Below, one piece after another: positions 36,843-45,596 of a stretch of 64,000 bases of DNA. A program made the translations under genes and the position numbers. This stretch comes from Cohnella candidum. Lineage in GTDB: Bacteria; Bacillota; Bacilli; Paenibacillales; Paenibacillaceae. Each line of letters opens with the position of its first letter. The stretch's first letter is position 1. The notes under the pieces are model-generated. The model did no database searches. It had not been told where the DNA came from and saw nothing but the letters and a program-made list of their open reading frames with translations. The DNA lies in the NCBI RefSeq assembly GCF_003713065.1, contig NZ_CP033433.1, forward strand, positions 3,659,001 to 3,723,000. Direction: 5' to 3'.

Positions 36843-36872
36843 ATTATAGGACGAACTGCCTTAAGGTGTAAA
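36843..36872 (-). promoter_or_regulatory. galU promoter
   Basis: TTTACA (36872-36867), 18 bp, perfect TATAAT (36848-36843), minus strand, 29 bp before the galU start. Confidence 0.65.
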
Positions 36873-36911
36873 ATTCCGTTTCCGGCAGATACTGAGGAGA
36901 GCACGTCCACC

Positions 36912-37388
36912 TTGCTTGGGTTGGTGAACGCTTTGGCCGTTTTTCTTTTCTGCCTGCTGGCTGCCCTCTCCATTGCGGCTTTCGCGGCTCTTCCGAACAA
37001 GCTCCCGACCATGGATAACCTGTTTCTTTACTTCGCCATATTTATCGTGGAACGAAGCCTTTTCACCATTTTAAGCCTCGACCTCCAACGCCTCGTGCTC
37101 AACGACCGCTTGGATCTCTATATTTGCGGATTGGTCGGCCGGGCGATCACCTTTCCCATCTTGCTCCTGCTATTCGTGAACCTCTTCCACGAGGGCCGGA
37201 CCGCGTTGACCCGCTGGTTAGGCTCGCTGTCCGTCCTGGCGGCGTTAAATGTCGTTCTCTGGCTGGGTCACAATTGGGGAATCGCCAAATACGCAAACTG
37301 GACCTCTCTCGATACGTTCTTGCTTTTTCTGCTGCTCATGCTGGTCTCCTTGGCCTTGAAGCGCGGGTACCAACTCATCACCCAATAG
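36912..37388 (+). CDS. Membrane protein of unknown function, first of four-gene operon
   Basis: A 158-residue protein with about five membrane spans (LVNALAVFLFCLLAALSIAA, then segments near residues 35, 70, 95 and 130) and a short KRGYQLITQ tail. The start is probably the TTG at 36912 after GAGGAG (12 bp); a GTG at 36924 is an alternative. An in-frame extension back to 36636 runs antisense through galU and has no membrane character, so it is rejected. The next gene starts 9 bp after its stop. I recognise no family; its hydrophobic topology resembles the next gene. Confidence 0.65.
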   Translation: MLGLVNALAVFLFCLLAALSIAAFAALPNKLPTMDNLFLYFAIFIVERSLFTILSLDLQRLVLNDRLDLYICGLVGRAITFPILLLLFVNLFHEGRTALTRWLGSLSVLAALNVVLWLGHNWGIAKYANWTSLDTFLLFLLLMLVSLALKRGYQLITQ

Positions 37389-37397
37389 GAGTTTGCC

Positions 37398-37904
37398 ATG
37401 CGGAACTTGGTATACGACCATCGGTTTAACGCCAACGAATGGTTCGTCATATTGCTCTTGATTGCCGGACTAGCCGTAACTTTCTCGCTGCCGCGCCGGT
37501 TCCCCATGAAGCAGTCGGCCGTTTTTTTCATTTTCGGGCTGTTCGGCGGCTTATTCCTGGATCATACGATCTCGGTTTACCCCATCGACTTTTACGACGT
37601 CAACGACGCTTCCCGTTACGAATGGATGGACTTTCTCACGTATCTGATGTACAGCCCATTCTCCTATTTGTACGCTTACTGTCTGGATAAATGGAAGATC
37701 AGACCCGCCCACGTGCCCCTGTATATCATTGCTTGGGGGCTGATCTCGACGGGTCTGGAGGGATTGGCTGTCCTGGCCGGCGTTTTTCATTACAAAAACG
37801 GATACGGGATTTTCTTTTCCTTCCCCATCTACTTGATTATGAACAGCTTTTACACGATGCTCCTGTATGCCATCCAAGGATTGCCGAGGAGGGAAAACGT
37901 GTGA
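37398..37904 (+). CDS. Multi-span membrane protein (possibly CBO0543-type)
   Basis: A 168-residue protein with five predicted membrane spans. The pattern FGLFGGLFLDHTISVYP, a short loop (DFYDVNDASRYEWMDF), then spans ending in a basic GLPRRENV tail recalls the CBO0543 family found in spore-forming Bacillota; this is from memory and uncertain. The stop TGA overlaps the GTG start of the next gene by 3 bp, so translation is coupled. Function unknown. Confidence 0.65.
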   Translation: MRNLVYDHRFNANEWFVILLLIAGLAVTFSLPRRFPMKQSAVFFIFGLFGGLFLDHTISVYPIDFYDVNDASRYEWMDFLTYLMYSPFSYLYAYCLDKWKIRPAHVPLYIIAWGLISTGLEGLAVLAGVFHYKNGYGIFFSFPIYLIMNSFYTMLLYAIQGLPRRENV

Positions 37905-38689
37905 ACGGGCAGCCATCCGAACGGCGCTCCCGGGCTTACTTGTCCGCTTTGGGAACGACTCAACTCCATTTACGGAACCCTTGGATCATCGCATTTTTCT
38001 CGTTTTCTTTTCCCGGTTTCGGCTACCTCATGCTTGAAAGGTACCTTGTTGCGTTCATCTTCATCGGCTGGGAAGTGTTCATCAATACGAAATCCAATAT
38101 CAATGCAGGGATTCTGTACACCTTACTGGGTGATTTCGAGCGGGCAAAACAACTCCTCGACGAAAGGTGGTTAATTTTATATGTAAGCATATATTTATAT
38201 AATATTTGGGACAGCTACCGGTTGACCGTGGACCTCAACAAGCAGTACCTGCTCGCCGACAGGGAAGACACTCCCCTGAGAGCCTTTAAATTCGCCTCAA
38301 CCGACATCAATTTCCTGGACAAGAAGAACCCCGTGTTGGCTTTGGTTTGGTCCGTGCTGGCGCCTGGGGTCGGCCACTTGTACGTGCACAAGGTGATTAC
38401 CGGTTTTTTCATTTTCGGGGCCACCATCTCCCTCATCGTGATGTCGAACATCCCGCTGGCCATCCAATATACCGCCACAGGACATTTCGAGCTTGCCAAA
38501 AAGGTGTTGAACATGCAATGGACCTTATATTTGCCCTCGATGTTCGCCTTCATCTATTACGACGCTTACATCTCGGCGGTAGAGCTGAACAAGCTGTTCG
38601 AAAAAGAGCAATCCAAATACTTGAGGCAGCGTTACCAGGACCCCGCTTTTCCCATGCCTCTGCCGGACGGTGAATCGCCATGTACGTAA
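37901..38689 (+). CDS. Membrane protein with internal duplication
   Basis: A 262-residue protein made of two similar halves. The first (about residues 25-110) runs from NPWIIAFFSFSFPGFGYLML through LLGDFERAKQLLDERW to SYRLTVDLNK. The second (about 140-235) runs from KNPVLALVWSVLAPGVGHLY through ATGHFELAKKVLNMQW to AYISAVELNK. Each half has about three hydrophobic segments; the FPGFGYLML and APGVGHLYV segments resemble TM2-type hairpins. The GTG at 37901 follows GAGGAGG by eight bases and overlaps the preceding stop. Cytosolic ends are charged. Function unknown. Confidence 0.75.
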   Translation: MNGQPSERRSRAYLSALGTTQLHLRNPWIIAFFSFSFPGFGYLMLERYLVAFIFIGWEVFINTKSNINAGILYTLLGDFERAKQLLDERWLILYVSIYLYNIWDSYRLTVDLNKQYLLADREDTPLRAFKFASTDINFLDKKNPVLALVWSVLAPGVGHLYVHKVITGFFIFGATISLIVMSNIPLAIQYTATGHFELAKKVLNMQWTLYLPSMFAFIYYDAYISAVELNKLFEKEQSKYLRQRYQDPAFPMPLPDGESPCT

Positions 38690-39162
38690 TCGCCACATTC
38701 GAGCAATCGATTTTCCTGGAGCTGGCCATTACGGCTTTGGAGCAAAAAGGGATTCCGAAACAGCACATTCTGGCGGTACCTCTCGACAAGCGGAAGGAAC
38801 CGCGTATGATCATGGATACGATTCACCGGGCCGACGGCCATTCGATGCTGGATTTGGCCGCGGTGCTCGGCACGGTGTTCATGCTGCTCGGCGCCATCTA
38901 CGGGTTCGTGCTGGCCTGGGGGCCCATCCTGTGGGGCATCATCGGAGCTTGCTTCGGGTTGATCCTCGGTTTCTTGATCAAGTACGCCGTCGTGAGAAAA
39001 AAGATGGGCAAGTTCGGCGGCGATCCGAAAAAAATCACCTCGGAAGCGGTACTCATCATCGCGTGCGACGAAGGCAAATGGGAGACGGTCGAAGCCCTGC
39101 TTTGGGACAACACGGCGCTCGGGGTGTCCCGGTACCACCCTCGCCAATCGGGATCGAAATAA
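38680..39162 (+). CDS. Two-span membrane protein of unknown function
   Basis: A 160-residue protein. An N-terminal soluble part (MYVIATFEQSIFLELAITAL) reads like a small alpha/beta ligand-sensing or ferredoxin-like fold, followed by a hydrophobic hairpin near residues 58-102 (glycine-rich, two spans) and a soluble C-terminus (EAVLIIACDEGKWETVEALL) that resembles another alpha/beta segment. It overlaps the preceding gene by 10 bp and ends the operon at a terminator. I recognise no named family. Confidence 0.7.
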   Translation: MYVIATFEQSIFLELAITALEQKGIPKQHILAVPLDKRKEPRMIMDTIHRADGHSMLDLAAVLGTVFMLLGAIYGFVLAWGPILWGIIGACFGLILGFLIKYAVVRKKMGKFGGDPKKITSEAVLIIACDEGKWETVEALLWDNTALGVSRYHPRQSGSK

Positions 39163-39220
39163 AAAACGGATAGGGTTCTCGAGTGCGCCGGCACCTGAGA
39201 CCTCTATCCGTTTTCGTTTC
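39163..39220. terminator. Bidirectional terminator
   Basis: AAAACGGATAG pairs with CTATCCGTTTT around a long loop, with T-rich flank on the plus side and an A run on the other. It closes the four-gene operon and the convergent U32 gene. Confidence 0.8.
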
Positions 39221-39221
39221 T

Positions 39222-41741
39222 TTATTTCTTGATCAATTGCCCGCGCGTGACGCCGAGCTGGTTAATGGCTTTCAGCTTGCGCCACACCTCCGAGCCGCCG
39301 ATCCGACCGTCGATCGCGGAACGGTACAGCGTGAGCACCTCGCGGACCTTGTCCGCGTTTTCCTCCAAAAATTCCACCCGGTACGACCGGACGCCCAAAT
39401 CGAGGAACGTGTCCAAATATTCCGAGCCCGACTGCTCGATGGCGTTGTATACCGTGTTGCGGCAGCCTTCGTCCACCCGCACCGGATGCGACATGCCGAT
39501 CCGGTCCTGCAGGGACGCGCGTTTCTGCTCGCATGGGCGTCCGCAGTTCGTGTAGTCGGTCCCTTCGCTCATGAACGTGCAGTACACGCAGTGCTCGGTA
39601 TGGAACATCGGCATGTGCTGGTGGATGACGACCTCCAACCGGGACGTATCCGTCCGGCTCAGCATGTCGTACATCTGCTGGATGTTCAAGTCGTAGGAAG
39701 GCGTAACCCAATCCAACCCGGCTTCCCGGAACAGATTGACCGTTTTGTGGTTGGCGACGTTCAGCGAGAAATCGCCGATCAACTGCGGATGGTCCGCATC
39801 CGGGTTCTCCATCCGTTCCTTCAAGTAGAAGTAAAGCGCGCCCGTGTTGCGGACAAGCACGGCATCCGGCTTCAGCTTGAGGATATTCCGATGGTAGCCG
39901 TTCTCGCCCGGCATGTGGATGCGGGGCGTCGCGAGAGCGATCGGCTTGCCCGCCTCGCGGCAAGCGGCGATGGCGTCCGGGAACTGCTTGATGAACTCGA
40001 AATCGGCGTAGATCATGGCCGCGTCGGTTTTCACCGCGGCTTGTACTTGTTCGAGGTTCCGGCACAGCACCGTCAGCCGGACGTCGTCCGCTTCCGGACG
40101 GTCAGCGGGCGTACCGGCGTCCGCGAATTCGTCGACGGCGTGCTTCACGTAAACCGGCGGTTGTTCCCGCAGCCGTTCCAGTTGCTCCGCGGCTTCCCGC
40201 CGCATCCGGTTCAGTTCCCGCATCGGAACAATGACGTCCCCTTTAAGCGAAACGTCCAGCCGCTCGAGATGGAACAGCGTTCCGCCCAGACGTCCGAGCT
40301 GCTCGCTCAGCACTTCATGGCCGAGAGGGCGCTTCTCCGCCCGCTCCAGCGGCATTTCGGATTCTACCGCCACGGTCGTGCCTTTGGCGGTGTCGGTCCA
40401 GATCGTGCGCATCGGCGAGCCTTCCTGGCCGAACACCGACACGGCCACGCCGAATGTACGATAAGGCTTCTCCGTCTCGAACGTCGAGCGGAGACGGCGG
40501 TCCAGTGCCGGATCGCTCGTCTTCCAGATGCGGTCGCCTTCATGCACCCGGGTCAGGTCGACGTCGTTGCGTCCGCAGACGATTTCGATGCGGTCGCCTT
40601 CCGGGGCTTCCCCTTCCAGCTTCACGCCGCTTCGCCGGATATCGTAAACGCGCCCGCCCTCTTCCTTCTTCGTCGGATCCCCGGCGTCGAACACGATGCC
40701 GTCTCCCCGTTTCAGCGGAGCGTCGAGGCTGCAGACGACGCCGTCGCGAAGGATTTTCTCCACGCGTCCAAGGTAGACGCCGCGGCTCTTCGGAAACGTA
40801 CCTTCGACGAGCTGCTTGTTGTTGGTGCCTTCCAGGAATCCATGCGTGAACCCGCGTGAGAAGCTTTGCTGAAGCTCCCGCATTTCTTCGCGGCTCGGAT
40901 CGGATTCGTCGCCTTCGAAGTACTTATCGATCGCCTTGCGGTATTTGCTTACCACGTTCGCCACGTACTCCGGGCTTTTCAAGCGGCCTTCGATTTTGAA
41001 CGAAGTGACGCCCGCTTGAATCAGTTCCGGCACAAGCTCGACGGCTGCGAGGTCCTTAGGCGACAGCAGGTAAGCGATGTCTCCCATAGGCTGATGAACG
41101 CCGTCCACCATCAGATCGTACGGCAAACGGCACGCCTGCGCGCATTCGCCCCGGTTCGCCGAGCGGCCGCCCCACATTTCGGAGGTGAGGCACTGGCCCG
41201 AATAGGAAACGCACAGCGCTCCGTGCACGAACACTTCCATCGGCAGCTTCGCTTGCTCGCCGATCTGCCGGATTTGCTTCAGGTTGTTTTCGCGGCCGAG
41301 CACGACCCGCTCCAGGTTCCATGGCTTCACGAACTCCACCGCTTCGGGTGACGTGATCGTCATTTGCGTCGAGCCGTGAATCGGGAAATCCGGGGAAATC
41401 TCGCGGATCATTCGCACCAAACCGAGGTCCTGCACGATCACCGCGTCCACGCCTGCGTCGATGCAAGCTTCTACAACCTTCCGCGCTTCGGGGAGCTCGT
41501 CCTCGAAGACGAGGATATTGAAGGTCAAGAAGCCCTTCACCCCATATCGGTGAAGAAACTTCATGATTTCCGGCAGCTCGTTGCTCTGGAAATTGTGGGC
41601 TCGAGCCCGGGCATTGAACTTCTCGACGCCGAAGAAAATCGCGTCCGCGCCGTTGGCCACGGCGGCACGCAGGCATTCCCAATCTCCGGCCGGAGCCAGC
41701 AGCTCCATATCTTCACGCCGCTTCGCGGCTAGGTCTGTCAT
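39222..41741 (-). CDS. U32 family peptidase-like protein (RlhA-type, with DUF3656)
   Basis: An 839-residue U32 protein. The N-terminal U32 domain (ELLAPAGDWECLRAAVANGA, DAVIVQDLGLVRMI, GALCVSYSGQCLTSEMWGGR) carries the cysteine cluster (SYSGQC, GECAQACRLPY) that binds an Fe-S cluster in this family. A DUF3656 domain follows, then a second TIM-barrel-like part with CVYCTF and CGRPCE. Proteins of this layout include RlhA, which with prephenate hydroxylates 23S rRNA C2501; shorter U32 pairs hydroxylate tRNA. A true protease role is doubtful. The ATG at 41741 follows GGAGG; an ATG 15 bp upstream contains that site. Confidence 0.88.
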   Translation of the reverse strand: MTDLAAKRREDMELLAPAGDWECLRAAVANGADAIFFGVEKFNARARAHNFQSNELPEIMKFLHRYGVKGFLTFNILVFEDELPEARKVVEACIDAGVDAVIVQDLGLVRMIREISPDFPIHGSTQMTITSPEAVEFVKPWNLERVVLGRENNLKQIRQIGEQAKLPMEVFVHGALCVSYSGQCLTSEMWGGRSANRGECAQACRLPYDLMVDGVHQPMGDIAYLLSPKDLAAVELVPELIQAGVTSFKIEGRLKSPEYVANVVSKYRKAIDKYFEGDESDPSREEMRELQQSFSRGFTHGFLEGTNNKQLVEGTFPKSRGVYLGRVEKILRDGVVCSLDAPLKRGDGIVFDAGDPTKKEEGGRVYDIRRSGVKLEGEAPEGDRIEIVCGRNDVDLTRVHEGDRIWKTSDPALDRRLRSTFETEKPYRTFGVAVSVFGQEGSPMRTIWTDTAKGTTVAVESEMPLERAEKRPLGHEVLSEQLGRLGGTLFHLERLDVSLKGDVIVPMRELNRMRREAAEQLERLREQPPVYVKHAVDEFADAGTPADRPEADDVRLTVLCRNLEQVQAAVKTDAAMIYADFEFIKQFPDAIAACREAGKPIALATPRIHMPGENGYHRNILKLKPDAVLVRNTGALYFYLKERMENPDADHPQLIGDFSLNVANHKTVNLFREAGLDWVTPSYDLNIQQMYDMLSRTDTSRLEVVIHQHMPMFHTEHCVYCTFMSEGTDYTNCGRPCEQKRASLQDRIGMSHPVRVDEGCRNTVYNAIEQSGSEYLDTFLDLGVRSYRVEFLEENADKVREVLTLYRSAIDGRIGGSEVWRKLKAINQLGVTRGQLIKK

Positions 41742-41786
41742 TCTAAATACCTCCAAGAGCCGCTGTACGCGGCGTCATTACCGTTT

Positions 41787-41792
41787 AGTATA
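41787..41792 (-). promoter_or_regulatory. Possible extended -10 promoter of the U32 gene
   Basis: TATACT preceded by TGG (extended -10 pattern) on the minus strand, about 45 bp before the start. No good -35 is seen. Confidence 0.35.
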
Positions 41793-41845
41793 CCAAACGC
41801 GAACCCGCGGGACCATGGGAAGCGGAACCTGTAGGGCTGCATAAA

Positions 41846-41894
41846 AAGGAAAACCACCATCGCGATCCGGCGTCCCGGCTGCGATGATGGTCTC
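41846..41894 (-). terminator. Terminator after the stalk-domain gene
   Basis: GACCATCATCGC pairs with GCGATGGTGGT around a loop, followed by TTTTCCTTTTT on the minus strand. Confidence 0.8.
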
Positions 41895-41906
41895 CGTTCT
41901 ATTCCG

Positions 41907-43811
41907 TTATCCGTTCAGGGTAAACGAGTTCATCGCCGTCTCCAGCTGCTTTTTGATGAAATCGGTGCCGTTGGCCAAATAATAAAGGCCTTCTACGACA
42001 TAGACGGTTCCGTTATTTTCGAACATATAGGAGGTTTCCCGGTTCGGCGACTTATCCATGTTGGTGGTATCCTCGAGGACCAACTTGATCGCCGGTTTGC
42101 CGGCAAAAGTAACCCGAGTGTCTTCGACGATCTTGATTTTGTCTTTCCCCGAATACTTATCCAGAATCGATTGACGGGCTGCCTCCATCGTACTTTGCGG
42201 ATCCGGGACATCGTACGCGAATACGGCGAAGCTGCCGCCGCTAAACCTGAAGCCCGTAACCTGCTGTTCCATGTCGGCGTTCAGCAGCAGCCAGTTTTTC
42301 GGTACCGTCACGCTGTATTTGTATTTGGTACTGGTCTTCACGGAAGTTTGGGTCAGATCCCGTATATCGTTCTCGTCCGGTATATTCCCGAAATTGTTCT
42401 CAATGACTTTAAAATCGACTTTCATCGTATTGAGGATCGACTGGAGCAACGGGAAATTGGCGTCCTTCTTGTTCACCGGATAAGCGAATTCCGTGTAGTA
42501 CCGGTAGTTGCCTTGGATCGCGAAAATCTCGTACTCCTCCCACCACGTTTGGGTATCAAAGGAGTAGGACATCTTGAGCATTTTGGCCGGAATGCCGTTC
42601 CAGACGACATCGCTCTTCTCGGTCGGCTTGCGGTATTCCGTAATGAACGTCTGTTCAAATTTCGCATTCCTGCGGTCGACCCATGCATCTACCGTATCGC
42701 CGGCCACGAGAGAAGTGACGTCCATCCACAGATAGGCATCCTCGTCCTCCGTCGTCGCGTATGGAGTCGTGGAATCCGCGTCCATGCTCCATTCCTTCGG
42801 CAGTGAAACGGAAAAGCCGTACTCTTTGTTTGTCAGGGTTTTCGTTTGGCCGATGACTTTGGCCAGATTTTTCAGCGACTTGTCCGTGCTGTCGAAGATC
42901 GGCTTGAAGCTGTCCAGAATGCCGGTTTCTTTCCGCAGCTCCGCGATACTCGATGCCTTCTTCCCGTAAATGACGGCATAGAAATAGCCGTTGTACTGGA
43001 GCCCGCGGAATTCGTAGTAGAACCCGTCTTTCATCTTGGTCGTTATTTTTTCATACGGCCATACCGGGCCCGGAAGGCTTTGTTTATCTACGACCGTTTC
43101 GTCGCCTTCCAAGTGCTTGTAGAGCTCGGTGCGTTTATCTTCCGGGGACATCGGATCTTTCGCTGCCGTGACGAAAATCCCCAAGTAATACTCTTTTTTG
43201 ATATCGCGGAAGATCAGGGTATCTCCATTATCGGATTGATAATCCTGAACCAAACCGGTCGGGTAGTTCATCGACCAGGAGTAGTAGCTGTCCCCGATCT
43301 TGGATTTGCCGGCGTCGCTGTCGATGACCGAACCCGCTCCCGGATTCGATCCGGCCGGGGCTGCCGCCACGGTGATCCGGATTTCCTTGGTCGAAGAAGC
43401 ATATACGACTTTCGCTCCAAGACCTTCGATCACCTGGGTCGGAACCATCGTGACATTGTTTTTCGATACCGGGGCGGCGGGGAGCGTGATTTTCTTCCCG
43501 TCGAAGGTAGCGGATTTGCTGTCGATGGTGGCGACCACCGTATGCTTGAGATAGGTCAGCGTCATCGTTTTCGCGCCTTTAAGAGCCAGCTTGGCCCCGA
43601 GCGCTTTCGTAATGACGGCCAGAGGGACCATCGGCGTCTTTCCCGTCAGATAAGGGGCCGTAATGGTGGAGGCGGTGCCGTTCACCGTCATTTGTTTGCT
43701 TCCGATTTTGAGTTTAATGTCGAGAGTCGCCGCCTGCTCCGCTTGGGCGGGCAATGCGAACGCGAATAAAAGGGAGAGGATGAGGGCGAAAGCCACGATT
43801 TTGTTTTTCAT
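41907..43811 (-). CDS. Secreted stalk-domain protein (copper amine oxidase N-terminal-like)
   Basis: A 634-residue exported protein. A signal peptide (KNKIVAFALILSLLFAFALP, cleavage after AQA, residue 24) is followed by a copper amine oxidase N-terminal-like stalk domain (about 30-150; MVPLAVITKALGAKL, TMVPTQVIEGLGAKV), common in Paenibacillaceae exoproteins. Then come three similar modules of about 150 residues, each starting with a YxxSxxxP-type strand (SWSMNYPTGLV, GFSVSLPKEW, KYSVTVPKNW), which look like PsbP/DcrB-type domains. It is co-transcribed with the upstream HtrA-like protease (30-bp gap), so it could be its substrate or partner; this is inference. Confidence 0.8.
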   Translation of the reverse strand: MKNKIVAFALILSLLFAFALPAQAEQAATLDIKLKIGSKQMTVNGTASTITAPYLTGKTPMVPLAVITKALGAKLALKGAKTMTLTYLKHTVVATIDSKSATFDGKKITLPAAPVSKNNVTMVPTQVIEGLGAKVVYASSTKEIRITVAAAPAGSNPGAGSVIDSDAGKSKIGDSYYSWSMNYPTGLVQDYQSDNGDTLIFRDIKKEYYLGIFVTAAKDPMSPEDKRTELYKHLEGDETVVDKQSLPGPVWPYEKITTKMKDGFYYEFRGLQYNGYFYAVIYGKKASSIAELRKETGILDSFKPIFDSTDKSLKNLAKVIGQTKTLTNKEYGFSVSLPKEWSMDADSTTPYATTEDEDAYLWMDVTSLVAGDTVDAWVDRRNAKFEQTFITEYRKPTEKSDVVWNGIPAKMLKMSYSFDTQTWWEEYEIFAIQGNYRYYTEFAYPVNKKDANFPLLQSILNTMKVDFKVIENNFGNIPDENDIRDLTQTSVKTSTKYKYSVTVPKNWLLLNADMEQQVTGFRFSGGSFAVFAYDVPDPQSTMEAARQSILDKYSGKDKIKIVEDTRVTFAGKPAIKLVLEDTTNMDKSPNRETSYMFENNGTVYVVEGLYYLANGTDFIKKQLETAMNSFTLNG

Positions 43812-43841
43812 CTTAAAGTCGGCACCTTCCGTTTTCTTGGG

Positions 43842-44969
43842 TTATTGAGCCAAACTTGCCGAGAGCGTCACTTCGCGGTTCACCAAATCCCCGTCGGACA
43901 ACAGGGTGACCGTCACCTTCTGGTCAGGCAAATAAGCTTTCAGCAATTCATTGAGTTCCACCATCGTCGATACTTGTTTTCCGGCGACGGCATACAACTG
44001 ATCGCCTACCCGGATGCCCGCCTTCTCGGCATTCGGTGACGACAGGGCCGTCACGGTCATCGGGTCTTCCGTCGGCAGTCCGATGACGGCCGACCAGCTT
44101 TCCTCCAGATCGATACCGAGGGAAGCCCGCTTTACTTTGCCGTATTTATAAAAATTGTTGAGAACATATTGCACGGTATCGGCCGGAATCGCGAAACCCA
44201 TGCTGTCGATATCCACGTCCACGAACTTCATCGAATTGATGCCGATAATCTCGCCCTTCAGATTAAGAAGCGGGCCTCCGCTGTTGCCCGGATTGATGGC
44301 GGCGTCCGTCTGAAGCAGGTTGTAGTATGACGAGACCGAACGGTTCATGCCGCTCAAGACGCCGACCGTCGCGGTATTTCTCAGCGAGAATGAAACCGGC
44401 GTGCCAATGGCGATCACGGATTCTCCCACCTGTACCTTCAGCGGCGAGGGTGCGAATGTCGCCGGTTTCAGCCCTTTGGCATCGATCTTCACGAGAGCCA
44501 GATCGCTCGTGACGTCCATTTGTTTGCGCGTGCCTTCGAATTCCTTCCCGTCCGCGGTGACGACCACGATGCGCTTCATGTCCTGCACGACATGCGCGTT
44601 CGTCACGATCCAGCCGTCGCTTTTCACGATGACGCCCGTCCCGTGAGCGAGGGAAAAGCGATTGTCCGCGTTCGCGTCGTCCGGCTTGCCGATGATCGCC
44701 ACGACCGAGGGAGATACGCGTTTCACGACTTCCGGCACCAAAGAATCCGGGTTGTACGTGTACTTCTTCGAAGATTTGTCATAGGTTCCGGTGCCGCCCA
44801 GCTGGGCGACCAACGAGGAAGCCTTGACGTAAACCTCTCCCTTAATGACCGTGGCATCCAGCGAAACGCCGCTGGATACGGCGGTCGCCGCGGAAACCGT
44901 GCTTCCTGCGGATAACGCCAGGGTCAAAAACAGGGCCGTGATGTATCTTCTGCGATGCCGTTTGATCAA
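43842..44969 (-). CDS. HtrA/DegP-like serine protease with N-terminal stalk-like segment
   Basis: A 375-residue exported S1C protease. A basic start and hydrophobic segment (residues 10-27) give an export signal. A short beta-rich segment (VIKGEVYVKASSLVAQLGG) recalls half of a copper amine oxidase-like stalk. The protease domain has the triad H126 (TNAHVV), D156 (SDLALVKI) and S230 (GNSGGP), and a C-terminal PDZ domain (KAGIRVGDQLYAVAG). The TTG at 44969 is seven bases after GGAGAG; a TTG five codons upstream overlaps that site. Probably surface or envelope quality control. Confidence 0.88.
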   Translation of the reverse strand: MIKRHRRRYITALFLTLALSAGSTVSAATAVSSGVSLDATVIKGEVYVKASSLVAQLGGTGTYDKSSKKYTYNPDSLVPEVVKRVSPSVVAIIGKPDDANADNRFSLAHGTGVIVKSDGWIVTNAHVVQDMKRIVVVTADGKEFEGTRKQMDVTSDLALVKIDAKGLKPATFAPSPLKVQVGESVIAIGTPVSFSLRNTATVGVLSGMNRSVSSYYNLLQTDAAINPGNSGGPLLNLKGEIIGINSMKFVDVDIDSMGFAIPADTVQYVLNNFYKYGKVKRASLGIDLEESWSAVIGLPTEDPMTVTALSSPNAEKAGIRVGDQLYAVAGKQVSTMVELNELLKAYLPDQKVTVTLLSDGDLVNREVTLSASLAQ

Positions 44970-45073
44970 ATCGGGTCTCTCCAATCGGAAATTTTTTCTA
45001 ATTCGAGCATTCTATAACTCTACCATATGTTACAAAAACCGGGAATAGCCTCTGAGGTTCGTCAAAAGAAAAC

Positions 45074-45122
45074 ATAAAAAAAAACGGGCCGCGGAAGCAT
45101 CAAGCTCCCGGGCCCGTTTCGT
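45074..45122 (-). terminator. Terminator after the small membrane gene
   Basis: AACGGGCC...GGCCCGTT stem with an inner CGGGAGC/GCTTCCG pairing and nine T on the minus strand. Confidence 0.88.
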
Positions 45123-45138
45123 CGCTTATATTCGCTTG

Positions 45139-45348
45139 TTACCAGCCGCTGATCATTTTAGCGTCCGCGACCACGAATATGATCAGGGCGACCACGGCAA
45201 ATCCGATGGCGAACATGTTTTTGCGAGGCCGCGTCAGCAGCAGTCTCACTAAGCCGATTACGATCAGGATCGTAAACAGCACCATGAAGATGTCGAAAGT
45301 TTGGAAAGTGCTGGCCGATTCTGCCGCTTGTTCCGCCAGGTACGTCAT
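45139..45348 (-). CDS. Small two-span membrane protein
   Basis: A 69-residue protein: a short acidic N-terminus (MTYLAEQAAESAS), a first span (IFMVLFTILIVIGLVRLLL), a basic loop (TRPRKNM) and a second span ending ADAKMISGW. The ATG at 45348 follows AAGGAGGTCC, and a TTGCAA/TAACAT promoter lies upstream. It resembles small DUF2759-type proteins of Bacillota, but that assignment is tentative. Single-gene unit with its own terminator. Confidence 0.75.
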   Translation of the reverse strand: MTYLAEQAAESASTFQTFDIFMVLFTILIVIGLVRLLLTRPRKNMFAIGFAVVALIIFVVADAKMISGW

Positions 45349-45412
45349 GGTGGGACCTCCTTCAAGGAATCCGAAAATTTTCCGGTATCGCATACCTACC
45401 CATTCTTCATCT

Positions 45413-45441
45413 ATGTTAGCTTTTGGGAGTGCGCCTTGCAA
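45413..45441 (-). promoter_or_regulatory. Promoter of the small membrane gene
   Basis: TTGCAA (45441-45436), 17 bp, TAACAT (45418-45413), minus strand. Confidence 0.55.
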
Positions 45442-45596
45442 GTCCGAAGTTGCCGCCGTAACAACTTTGTCACAGTTGCTTATAAAATTTCCCTTTCCTC
45501 CGACATTTATAACCGCGTAAGCTCGGCGTGGATGGTTTAATCCCGATTTTTTGGCCCCATACTAACATGGAATCCAACAACTGGGAGGAACACGAC

